NCBI GenBank assembly: GCA_021804195.1
Contig: JAJZKJ010000058.1
Location: 1-9,190 of the forward strand
DNA: 9,190 bases
Reading direction: 5' to 3'
Source of the DNA: Acidobacteriota bacterium
Lineage (GTDB): Bacteria > Planctomycetota > Phycisphaerae > WQYP01 > JAJZKJ01
Shown: piece after piece, positions 1 to 7,134 of the stretch
Position numbering within the stretch: position 1 is the first letter of the stretch
Layout of the letters: each line of letters begins with the position of its first letter
The notes under the pieces: generated by a model
What the model was told of the DNA's origin: nothing
The model's input: the letters and a program-made list of their open reading frames with translations, nothing else
Databases searched by the model: none
Position numbers and translations under genes: made by a program

Positions 1-3000
1 TTGCCGCCATTGTCGCTGCCGGTGCTTGTGCCGCCGCCATCCGCGGTGATTGCGCCATTAACTGCGATGGCTCCGCCGGTGCTGGTGAGGCTCACCGCCC
101 CGCCTGTACCGCCATTGGCGCCGCTGACGGTCGGCCCGGCGATGGTGACGATGCTTGCGGTGCTGTCAACGGTAATATTGCCGCTGGCATTGATGGTAAC
201 AGTGCCGCCGCTCGCCCCCGCCGCGGTGGGAGTTGTGTTAAGTGCGGCTGCAAGCGTTACCTGGCCGGAGCCAGTACCGCCCGTGCCCGAAGTTGCAGCG
301 CTGAAGTTGCCGCCCGTGGTGGTAACCGCGTCAAAGCTCAGGTTGCCGCCGCCGGTGTCGGTAAAGCTAAGGTTTTGACTGTTGGCCGCCGCAATAGCCC
401 CGTCATAGGTTTGGCCGCCGCCGCTGGTGGTTGCGCTTTGAGCGGTCGCGGAACCAAATGATATAGCCTTGCCGCTGTAGCCCGTACTGGTGTCAACAGC
501 CAGCGAGGTTAGCGGTGTCGTCGCGCCGATATTGCCGTCGAATGCGATGGAGCCGGCATTGACAGCCAGCGGCTCAGAGCCGTCAATAGTCTTATCAAAC
601 GTGATGCTTGCGGCGGTGCCAGCGGTAATATTTACCGCACCTGTGGTGAGGCTTATCGCCGAGTTGTAAACCTGATTGCCGGTGGTCGTAACGCTGATGC
701 CCGCGAGGAAAGTCGCGGGAGTGTTTGTGATATTTACTGTTAGCGCCGTCAGCGGCGTGGTTGCGCCGATGTTGCCGCTGAAGGTAACGGCGTCCACATC
801 ATTGACAGTCAGGCTGAAAGCACCGTCCAGCGTGGACTGCAGCATAGTGGTATCAGAGTTAATGGTGGTGTTGGTGCCCAGCAGCACCGGCGAATTAAAT
901 TCGGTATTGCCCGTTACAAAGCTGCTGCCGCCGTTGAGGTTGATCTTGTCACCTGTGCCGGCGATTGCGATTAAATTAGTCAATTGATCGGCGGATGTGC
1001 CGATCGCCCCGCCAAGCGTAACATTGCCGATGTTGTCGGTAATGCTCAGTATGTCAGCGTTATTGGTTGAAGGCGTGACGGCGTTGGCGAAAGTAACATC
1101 CTTTGACAGCCCCGTTGTTGCCGTGCCGCTGTTGACCACAATATTCACGCTTCCGGTCAGCGTAACCGGCCCCGTGTAGGCCTGGCCTTCCCCGGCAGTG
1201 GTGATGGTCCCGCCGCTAAGCGTGATGCCCGTTGCCGTCACCGATAAGCCGCCCAATGGTGTGCTGCCGCTGAAATTCGCCGAGGTAAGCGACAGCGTGT
1301 TGCTGGGGACGTTAAGCGCCAGCGCTCCCGGCCCGGTAAGAGTGGATGCAAAGGTGATGGGACTGGCGACATTGTCGTTGCTTGTAAGCGTGCAGAGCGT
1401 ACCGCCGGACGTAAACACGACCGCGCTGTTATACGCCTGCGTACCGATAGTGGTGACACCAATGCCGTTGTTAAAATTAATAGTGGCCCCAGTGCCCGCG
1501 GTGACCGCGAGGTTCGCCAGTGTTACAACACCGCCCAGGTTGCCATTGAAGTTAACATGCCCGGCGGCGTTAATCGTCAAATTAGAATTGCCATCCACCG
1601 CTGCAAGGTCAATGTGTCCGCTGGAGGTGCTGGTGAGCGTGGTATTTGTGGTAAGCAAAATCTGCGAGTTGTATGTTTGCCCGCCATTGGCTGTGGTAAC
1701 ACTGCCGCCCGCTGGGTGAATAGTGCTGGTGCCTCCGCCGGCAGTCAGGATCATCTGCCCCAGAGGGCCAGTGCCGCCGACAGCGCCGGTAAATACGATA
1801 TTGCCGCTGGTGGTGCTGATAGTCAGCGGATTGTCGTTTTGCGCATTTAAGGTGCTGGTAAACGTAATGGCCCCGGCGGTGCTGGAGTTAACCGTTACGG
1901 CCGAGGTGGAGGTCGAAGTTAACGAGACCGCACCGGTGTAGGTTTGTGCTCCGGTCGTAAGATACTCATTGCCTGAAAGCGACAACGTAGCTGCCGCCAG
2001 CGAGATTGAAGTCAGCGGCGACGATCCGGTGCCTGATGTGGTGCCTTGAAACACAATAGACCCGGTACCGGCGGTGGCGCTAAGTGACCCCGGGCCATTA
2101 ACCGGCATAAGCAACGTGAGGCTTGACGACACCCCGGTGCCCTGCAGGGTAAGCGTATCGCCCGTGGGGATATTGATCTGCCCCGTAGAGTCAAGGCTAA
2201 TGTTGCCGGGGACGCTAATGGAGAGGGAGTTGTTGATATTGACGTTGCCGGTGCCACTGACATTGACCGACGCCGGCAGGAGCGACCCACCCGAAACCGT
2301 TACGTTGCCGTTAAGGATCAGGCTTCCACCATTAAGGCTGAACGTCGGCGTGGCACCTTGAAGGTTGCCTGACGTCGAATTGCCCGTATACGTTCCTCCG
2401 AGGGTAATATTGCCTGTAGCGCCGGTGGTGGTCAGCCCCAAAGGCCCGCCATTAACGGTAATATTGCCGACAAAATCTTGAGATCCGGAGGTGTTGACAA
2501 ACATACCATTGGTTGGACTGGTAAAGATTGTCGTACCGCCCACCGTCAAGGCCGCGAGCAGGGTTCCGTTGCCGACATTGCCATCAAAAACGGCATTGCC
2601 GGTAACATCCAGCGAGCCTGGGCCGACGATGCCCGTGGCGGTGTTGGTGAAGCTGGCGTTGCCGGTAAGCGTGGTGTTGGTGCTCAGCGTTACAGGGGAG
2701 GCGTAGGTTTGCAGCCCCGCGCCCGAATTCACTGAGCCGCCGTTAAAATTAATGGCGCCGGTATTCGCCGCAGTCACTATCTGTGCGGTAAAGTTTCCGC
2801 CCGCCGTCGTAATTGCCGAATCAATATTAATGCTCGAATTATTTGCGCTGCTGCTATTGCCCGAGAGCAGCACCACGTTAAGGGCGGTCGGCGCCGTAAT
2901 GGCCGCGTCAATGTTAATGGCCGCATCAGCCTGCAGAGTAAGCGTAGAGCCGCCAGCAACGGTCGTCGGCGCGATGGCGCTGGCAACGGTAAGGTTGCCG

Positions 3001-4460
3001 GCATCTGTACCGATGCTGCTCGTGCCGGTGGTTTCTACTGTTACACTGCCCGAGCCAAGTGCGGTGTCCAAAACACCGACATCTACAATGGCCGGGGAAG
3101 GTGTTGCCGCCGTCGGCGAATAGGTCGTAGTGCCCGTGGTGGTAATGTTGCTGTTGACCCCGCCGTTGCTTTCAATGGTGATGTTAACCGGGTCGAGCAT
3201 CCAGTTGCCGGCATTGCCGCCGGCAGCGCCGGCGACGTTCACCACGGCTCCATGTTCAATGGTGAGCAGTTTGCCGGAGGTATCCACAAAGCCGCCGTTG
3301 CCGGCGATGTTGGCCTTAGCCAGAATGGTTGTTCCGCCGCCGATAAAGTCGTAGTTGCTGCCATCGCTATAACCTGTGGACGAGTTGGCATCGGGCGTAA
3401 CGCCGATGAGCACCTTACCGCCGCCGTTAGCGCCCGACGCATCAAGCAACGCGGTAGCTCCCGCGTAGCCGCCATCGGATGTCTCAGCGACGCCAATGCC
3501 GATATGCCCGCCGCTGATGCTGATGGTTCCGCCGGTGTGATTAGGCCCCTGATTGGCCGCGTTTAGTGTGCCAGCCACCAGCACGGTGCTATCGCCCTGC
3601 CCCTGAACCTTAATATGCGCTGCCGTAACGCTGCCGGTGTTGGCCGCCGCCAGGCCCAGCATGTTGCCGGCCGCCATTACAACGCTTCCACCGGTTGCGG
3701 TAAGCTCGCCGGAGTTGCTGACAGCGGCATGGCCGTCCACCGGCGCGGTGTTGTCTTGTGAAAGTTTCAAAAACGTGCTGCCGCCCTGAGAGCCTAAATA
3801 GACGTCATTGCCTGCCACCAGGGCGATGGTGCCGCCCGCCGAGACGATTTCACCTTTGTTGGCCACACTTTGGCCAATCAGCGCCACTTCCGACTGCGCC
3901 GCAATAACGCCGGCATTTACGACCGCGCCGCCCGGCTGGGTAAAGTGATTAAACCCACCCAAAAAGTCCTGATTGCTCAGGTGCGACGCCGCAGCATACA
4001 GGCCGCCCACATCCACCACCGAATGCGGGCCAAACACCACGCCCGACGGGTTTACCAAATATACAATGCCATTGGCCGCCAACGTGCCGTTAATAGCCGA
4101 TGGCGCTGCGCTGTTGATGCGGTTAAGAACGGTGGACGTCGCCGATGGCTGAATGAACCGAACTGTATTGCCCAGCGGAATGTTAAACTGCGAATAATTG
4201 ATAATGGTGTGGTTGGCCGCCGTGATGGTGGTGAGGGCACCATGATAGTTAAAACTTGCAGCACCGGCCGCCACGTTCTGCACCACAATGGGAGCGCCGG
4301 CAAGAGCCGGAGTGGCGGGCATCGCGCCCGCCGCCGCCAGCAACGCCGCTGCGACCATTGCCCGCCGCGCCAGCTGCACTGATCGCCCCAATCGGCTGGT
4401 GCGTTTGTTGGCCGCGCTTGCGGCGGCAATGCTATTCTGAACGTTCATTTGAGTTGTCAT
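1..4460 (-). CDS. Filamentous-haemagglutinin-like secreted protein (TpsA substrate), 3' end outside window
   Basis: A single minus-strand frame is open from the ATG at 4458-4460 to the window edge: 1,486 codons with no stop. The start is supported by GGGAG nine bases upstream; the next in-frame ATG (residue 5) is much farther from it. Residues 1-54 look like a long signal peptide: basic N-region (KR, R, RR), hydrophobic Ala/Leu core, then PALA before Gly55. Residues about 57-220 match the TPS / haemagglutination-activity domain, with FNIPLGNTVRFIQ near 92-104 and IVYLVNPSGVVFG near 132-144, the segment that TpsB partners recognise. NWMLDP near 419 is a conserved-looking post-TPS motif. From about residue 560 onward it is Gly/Thr/Ser/Asn-rich with repeats marked by G-x-Q-x-Y. 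It has almost no Cys (one in TLCTL), as expected for an exported beta-helix. Likely role: surface adhesin or structural coat; the binding target cannot be seen. The C-terminus, and any effector domain, lies outside the window. Family call is firm; function is inference. Confidence 0.93.
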   Translation of the reverse strand, partial: MTTQMNVQNSIAAASAANKRTSRLGRSVQLARRAMVAAALLAAAGAMPATPALAGAPIVVQNVAAGAASFNYHGALTTITAANHTIINYSQFNIPLGNTVRFIQPSATSTVLNRINSAAPSAINGTLAANGIVYLVNPSGVVFGPHSVVDVGGLYAAASHLSNQDFLGGFNHFTQPGGAVVNAGVIAAQSEVALIGQSVANKGEIVSAGGTIALVAGNDVYLGSQGGSTFLKLSQDNTAPVDGHAAVSNSGELTATGGSVVMAAGNMLGLAAANTGSVTAAHIKVQGQGDSTVLVAGTLNAANQGPNHTGGTISISGGHIGIGVAETSDGGYAGATALLDASGANGGGKVLIGVTPDANSSTGYSDGSNYDFIGGGTTILAKANIAGNGGFVDTSGKLLTIEHGAVVNVAGAAGGNAGNWMLDPVNITIESNGGVNSNITTTGTTTYSPTAATPSPAIVDVGVLDTALGSGSVTVETTGTSSIGTDAGNLTVASAIAPTTVAGGSTLTLQADAAINIDAAITAPTALNVVLLSGNSSSANNSSINIDSAITTAGGNFTAQIVTAANTGAINFNGGSVNSGAGLQTYASPVTLSTNTTLTGNASFTNTATGIVGPGSLDVTGNAVFDGNVGNGTLLAALTVGGTTIFTSPTNGMFVNTSGSQDFVGNITVNGGPLGLTTTGATGNITLGGTYTGNSTSGNLQGATPTFSLNGGSLILNGNVTVSGGSLLPASVNVSGTGNVNINNSLSISVPGNISLDSTGQINIPTGDTLTLQGTGVSSSLTLLMPVNGPGSLSATAGTGSIVFQGTTSGTGSSPLTSISLAAATLSLSGNEYLTTGAQTYTGAVSLTSTSTSAVTVNSSTAGAITFTSTLNAQNDNPLTISTTSGNIVFTGAVGGTGPLGQMILTAGGGTSTIHPAGGSVTTANGGQTYNSQILLTTNTTLTSTSSGHIDLAAVDGNSNLTINAAGHVNFNGNLGGVVTLANLAVTAGTGATINFNNGIGVTTIGTQAYNSAVVFTSGGTLCTLTSNDNVASPITFASTLTGPGALALNVPSNTLSLTSANFSGSTPLGGLSVTATGITLSGGTITTAGEGQAYTGPVTLTGSVNIVVNSGTATTGLSKDVTFANAVTPSTNNADILSITDNIGNVTLGGAIGTSADQLTNLIAIAGTGDKINLNGGSSFVTGNTEFNSPVLLGTNTTINSDTTMLQSTLDGAFSLTVNDVDAVTFSGNIGATTPLTALTVNITNTPATFLAGISVTTTGNQVYNSAISLTTGAVNITAGTAASITFDKTIDGSEPLAVNAGSIAFDGNIGATTPLTSLAVDTSTGYSGKAISFGSATAQSATTSGGGQTYDGAIAAANSQNLSFTDTGGGNLSFDAVTTTGGNFSAATSGTGGTGSGQVTLAAALNTTPTAAGASGGTVTINASGNITVDSTASIVTIAGPTVSGANGGTGGAVSLTSTGGAIAVNGAITADGGGTSTGSDNGG
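390..2720 (-). repeat. Degenerate protein repeats in the FHA-like gene (about 77-93 residues each)
   Basis: In translation, a G-x-Q-x-[YF]-x-[GS] landmark recurs. Its aromatic residue falls at positions 586, 663, 841, 930, 1010, 1095, 1188, 1265 and 1352. Intervals are 77, 178 (two units with one landmark lost), 89, 80, 85, 93, 77 and 87 residues. Most units also carry a Phe-x-Gly-x-[IVL]-Gly...PL..L.V segment; GNIGATTPLT occurs twice almost intact, encoded near 510-545 and 745-785. At DNA level the copies are clearly diverged, so these are old repeats under protein-level selection rather than fresh duplications. The pattern fits successive rungs of a beta-helix. Residues beyond about 1,400 become more Gly-rich. 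Confidence 0.75.
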
Positions 4461-4469
4461 GGTATAACA

Positions 4470-4474
4470 CTCCC
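4470..4474 (-). promoter_or_regulatory. Ribosome binding site of the FHA-like gene
   Basis: Read on the minus strand, GGGAG sits nine bases before the ATG at 4460. It favours this start over the in-frame ATG at 4448, which would be 21 bases away. Confidence 0.6.
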
Positions 4475-4523
4475 GCGTAAGTTGCAGTCGCTCAACGCGA
4501 CGAATCATCTCAATACATCACGC

Positions 4524-4552
4524 CGCGCGGCCCGATGGTCGCCGCCGACGCG
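4524..4552 (-). other. GC-rich hairpin between transporter and substrate genes
   Basis: Eleven bases past the TpsB stop codon the minus strand reads CGCG-T-CGGC, a 12-base loop, then GCCGCGCG. This gives eight GC pairs with one bulged T. A second, smaller stem (GTCGC-GTTGA-GCGAC, 4487-4501) lies just before the ribosome binding site. Neither is followed by a T-tract, so they do not look like intrinsic terminators. They could stabilise or separate the two parts of a shared transcript and so set the ratio of transporter to substrate. Seen: the pairing. Inferred: any role. Confidence 0.35.
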
Positions 4553-4562
4553 CACCGTTGGC

Positions 4563-6578
4563 TCAGTAGTTAAAGCTGAACACAAAATTAAACTGGCTGC
4601 TGCCGGGCGTAACTTCGTTGCCGTTGCTCGAAGCGCCGATACGGTTGAGCGCCACGCCCCAGTCGGTTATCAATTGTATGTTCTGCTTGATATCAAGCTC
4701 CAGGCCAAGGCCCGTGCCTACCAGCGTACCGTCGTTTTCGTAAACCTGCCGATGGCTGTTGACCACTTCGCCAACATCCACAAAGGCGCTGGCGATCAGG
4801 TCCCAATCGGGGGCGGCATACGGCTCCTGCGGCGAAAACCGGAAGGGGCGTCCAAACACGCTGCCCGGATGAGGATTAACCGGAAACAACCGCGGTATGT
4901 GCAGCCGGTATTCAAAACTTTCGATACCCACCGAATCGCCGGCCGTTGCCGATTCCGGATAGCCGCGAACCGTGTAATAGCCACCGGCAACGTATTCATA
5001 TTCTGCCGGCAGCCGTTGATTAAACGCCTCCTGCCCGCGCACAGAAATGAGAATCTGGTTGGCCATGCCGCCGACACCATGGCGGTAGGCGTCAGGATTG
5101 ATCAGCGGTTCGAGATAAGTGGCATAATTCATGTCGCCCTGTACGATCGCCCAGTTCTGGTCCACATCCAGCCGACCCAGGCTCGCCAGGCGGGCTTTAT
5201 TGGTGCCGGTAAAGTTTGTCAGCAGCGTCAGATCGCCCCAGCATTGGCTTACCGGCGTGTAGCGTTCAGCATGAAGGGTTAAATACGGCTGAATAAAATC
5301 GCCCGATCCGGTGATGCCGGCAAAGGTGTTGTCCACGCGAATATGCTGGTACTTGATGCCGGGAATAAGGTCTACAAAAAGATGCCCATGCTGATAAATG
5401 TTGGCATCCAGTTCGGCTCCGCCACCGGCCATATCGCCGTTGAAATTGGCATTGGCCAAGCCTACATCGGCAGCGCTGAAGCCTTCATAATCAGCATAAA
5501 TACGGGCCCGCAGCCGGTCAGGCGCAAAGCCCGGCAGCGCAAAGCTGTACGAACCATTGACGGCGTTTTCTTTGGTAAAGCCGGCGGTGCTGTAATCAAA
5601 ACTCAGGATGTCGTCATGGCCGGTCAGATTGTTGTCTATAACGCCGACACGCTCACGCCACGGATTGGTCGAACTCGTGCCCGTGTTGGATAGCTGAAAG
5701 TACACATGCCACGGCCGCTGCTCATGCACCAGATAATTCACGTCGTAAGCGTCGGCAAGGCTTTTATCGGGTGAATACACCGCGCTTACCTGCCGACCAG
5801 GCTGCCGATCCAGCGCGTAAATGTAATCGTTGATGGCATTGAGATTCACCAGGTCGCTCTTGCCCGCTTTGGCCGATGCGGCCGGCTGCACGGGTGAGTT
5901 GGCGGCAATCCAGGCAGATTCGGGATCGTTGACTTTATTTTTGCGCCACGCAAATCGCCCACCGGATTCAGTGGTGGTGATTTTGGCGACAATGTCGGTA
6001 TGCACAATATAATGAAGAATGGTATCGCCATGCGGACGAATGTCTTTGTCGCCTGAAAAATCACCGGGCGACACGGTTACATATACCCCAAGGCCCTTGT
6101 CGGAAAGGTATTGGCTTATTTGCCGGGCGATGCTGCGAATGGCCGACGCATGAAACATGCGCGGCTTGGGCTGCGAGAGATTTTTAAGCGCCATACGTTC
6201 GCGGCTTACGCCGACCCGGTACGTACGCTGGCCATTGGCGGCTGTGATGCAGGCGGTAACGTAACCATCGGCGCCCAGGCCCACCACCACAGGATGATCT
6301 AATATATTGCCGAGCGGCGGCTGGCCCGCAACAGTTTTGGCGTACTCAACAACGATGGCGCTGACCGGGTAAGCCGGGCCATCACTTATAGCGGGCGCCT
6401 GAACTTTTGCCGACACAGGCTTCGCCGGCATAACCTGCGTCGCCGCAGAGCCAGCGGGGACCAATAGGCCACCGGCTACCCAAGCGGCTATCAGCGCCGC
6501 ACTCAGGCAGGAATACGCCCGTAATTGCCGACGTGGCAACTTGCTGCTGACGACACCCGTTGATCGGAATGTTTTCAA
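4563..6578 (-). CDS. Two-partner secretion outer-membrane transporter (TpsB; FhaC/ShlB/HecB family)
   Basis: Predicted outer-membrane channel that exports the downstream FHA-like protein. I chose the TTG at 6576-6578 (671 residues) because AAGGAG lies eight bases upstream; the frame extends to a GTG at 6635 (690 residues), but that has no well-placed site. Using TTG numbering, residues about 14-46 are a signal peptide (KLPRRQLR, hydrophobic core, AGSAA). Residues about 70-205 form a first POTRA-like region with SIARQISQYLSDKGLGVYV. Residues about 240-285 form a second, with LNAINDYIYALDRQPG, the usual helix-plus-RxPG pattern. The rest is an alternating beta-barrel. VRGY at 537-540, followed by GDS, is the conserved loop-6 motif; FVDVG at 599-603 is the family's FxDxG strand; the chain ends FSFNY, an aromatic C-terminal barrel signal. 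At 671 residues it is longer than typical members (about 550-590), mostly from an expanded N-terminal part. The pairing with the next gene makes the role secure. Confidence 0.93.
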   Translation of the reverse strand: MKTFRSTGVVSSKLPRRQLRAYSCLSAALIAAWVAGGLLVPAGSAATQVMPAKPVSAKVQAPAISDGPAYPVSAIVVEYAKTVAGQPPLGNILDHPVVVGLGADGYVTACITAANGQRTYRVGVSRERMALKNLSQPKPRMFHASAIRSIARQISQYLSDKGLGVYVTVSPGDFSGDKDIRPHGDTILHYIVHTDIVAKITTTESGGRFAWRKNKVNDPESAWIAANSPVQPAASAKAGKSDLVNLNAINDYIYALDRQPGRQVSAVYSPDKSLADAYDVNYLVHEQRPWHVYFQLSNTGTSSTNPWRERVGVIDNNLTGHDDILSFDYSTAGFTKENAVNGSYSFALPGFAPDRLRARIYADYEGFSAADVGLANANFNGDMAGGGAELDANIYQHGHLFVDLIPGIKYQHIRVDNTFAGITGSGDFIQPYLTLHAERYTPVSQCWGDLTLLTNFTGTNKARLASLGRLDVDQNWAIVQGDMNYATYLEPLINPDAYRHGVGGMANQILISVRGQEAFNQRLPAEYEYVAGGYYTVRGYPESATAGDSVGIESFEYRLHIPRLFPVNPHPGSVFGRPFRFSPQEPYAAPDWDLIASAFVDVGEVVNSHRQVYENDGTLVGTGLGLELDIKQNIQLITDWGVALNRIGASSNGNEVTPGSSQFNFVFSFNY

Positions 6579-6586
6579 GTTAATCG

Positions 6587-6592
6587 CTCCTT
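6587..6592 (-). promoter_or_regulatory. Strong ribosome binding site deciding a TTG start
   Basis: Minus strand AAGGAG, eight bases before the TTG at 6576-6578. The alternative GTG at 6635 has only GAGGTG (6655-6660), 19 bases away. This site lies inside the longer version of the frame, so it is the main argument for the shorter protein. Confidence 0.6.
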
Positions 6593-6760
6593 CGATATCT
6601 GCGCGCGGTAAGCGGGCCTTGTATTTCGGATACACTTCACGAAATTATCGGCCACACCTCCATGCTGCGCTCAAGATTTCGGCCATTTAAAACTCTTTAA
6701 CACATAATGGCGTAGGATATTGCCAATGGTACAGCAATGCAACAAGGCCTTCGCCATAAA

Positions 6761-6779
6761 AAATACGGTGAATCTCACC
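6761..6779 (-). terminator. Weak hairpin followed by T residues (possible terminator or attenuator)
   Basis: On the minus strand GGTGA-GAT-TCACC (6779 down to 6767) is followed by GTATTTTTT. The stem is only five pairs, so it is weak for an intrinsic terminator. It points toward the secretion operon. It could stop transcripts entering from the pssA side, act as a leader attenuator, or simply be an inverted-repeat operator. Confidence 0.3.
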
Positions 6780-6936
6780 CATGTTATCCCTATATACTAT
6801 TCGCTTTTGGCAATTATTTATTCCTTATAATTTCCATCATAACAATCGGCTTTGAGAGTACAAGCGCACACGGAACCTGACGCACCATTAACACAGCGCC
6901 GCCAAAGCCATTTTGACTTGATGCCAAGGACGGACG

Positions 6937-7071
6937 AGGCAAAGCCTTAGCCGCAGGTGTATAATTATGTTGCGTCGGCAGTTCACCACCGGCATCTATT
7001 GCCTGGAGGCTCGGCCGCGGCAAGCAGTGAAAGTCCAAAACTGGGTCGGATTTTGTGGCTAAGGCTTTCCT
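6937..7071. other. Nested inverted-repeat structure upstream of pssA, candidate structured RNA or regulatory element
   Basis: AAAGCCTTAGCC (6941-6952) has a perfect inverted copy, GGCTAAGGCTTT (7057-7068). Outward, AGG (6937-6939) pairs with CCT (7069-7071) across one bulged C. Inward, about five more pairs form if G-U is allowed. Inside, TTGC-GT-CGGC (6970-6979) pairs with GCCG-CG-GCAA (7014-7023), leaving a 2x2 internal loop. At the tip, CCACCGGCA (6986-6994) pairs with TGCC-T-GGAGG (7000-7009). Three stems thus nest co-linearly over 135 bases. I do not recognise a known RNA: it lacks the SRP helix-8 consensus and I see no riboswitch core. The strand is unresolved. It may be an RNA gene, a long leader structure or a protein-bound DNA site. 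Confidence 0.4.
6960..6965 (+). promoter_or_regulatory. Candidate -10 box for pssA
   Basis: A perfect TATAAT on the plus strand, which would start transcription near 6972 and give a leader of about 160 bases before pssA. No good -35 hexamer sits 16-18 bases upstream (the best is GAGGCA); TTGACT at 6913-6918 is 41 bases away and too far. It is the best plus-strand promoter candidate in the spacer, but unproven, and it lies inside the inverted-repeat structure. Confidence 0.35.
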
Positions 7072-7134
7072 GCTGGAATGGCAAAGGCCTCAGTGCACTG
7101 CCCCAGAAAAGAATAAAGACAGTGGGTTTACCTC

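Larger units (their letters stand above)
6579..7134. other. Divergent intergenic region between the secretion operon and pssA
   Basis: This 556-bp stretch contains no convincing gene. It is AT-rich from about 6755 to 6845 and GC-richer toward pssA. It must carry promoters for both directions. Visible elements are a hairpin with T-tract on the minus strand (6761-6779), a perfect TATAAT on the plus strand (6960-6965), a nested inverted-repeat structure (6937-7071) and a 10-bp palindrome CAGTGCACTG (7091-7100). A short minus-strand frame (6814-7038) has no recognisable family, composition or ribosome binding site. Confidence 0.6.

Noticed and set aside
390..2720. CRISPR array or recent tandem DNA duplication
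   Set aside because: The periodicity is at protein level with diverged DNA and an uninterrupted reading frame; there are no identical short repeats with unique spacers.
1..4382. Many plus-strand open frames rich in Pro/Val/Leu/Ala (for example 1198-1719, 3870-4382)
   Set aside because: Their composition is the complement of Gly/Thr/Asn-rich repeats on the minus strand. They are short, overlapping and without ribosome sites.
4449..5282. Plus-strand open frame of 277 codons
   Set aside because: It lies antisense to the TpsB gene, has no domain-like or membrane pattern and begins inside the TpsA start region. The minus-strand frame has clear family motifs.
6814..7038. Minus-strand frame of 74 codons in the intergenic region
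   Set aside because: No recognisable motif and no ribosome site, and it overlaps the inverted-repeat structure.
6937..7071. SRP RNA, RNase P RNA or cobalamin riboswitch
   Set aside because: GAAAGTCC and AAGCAG fragments resemble parts of these RNAs, but the full conserved cores are missing.
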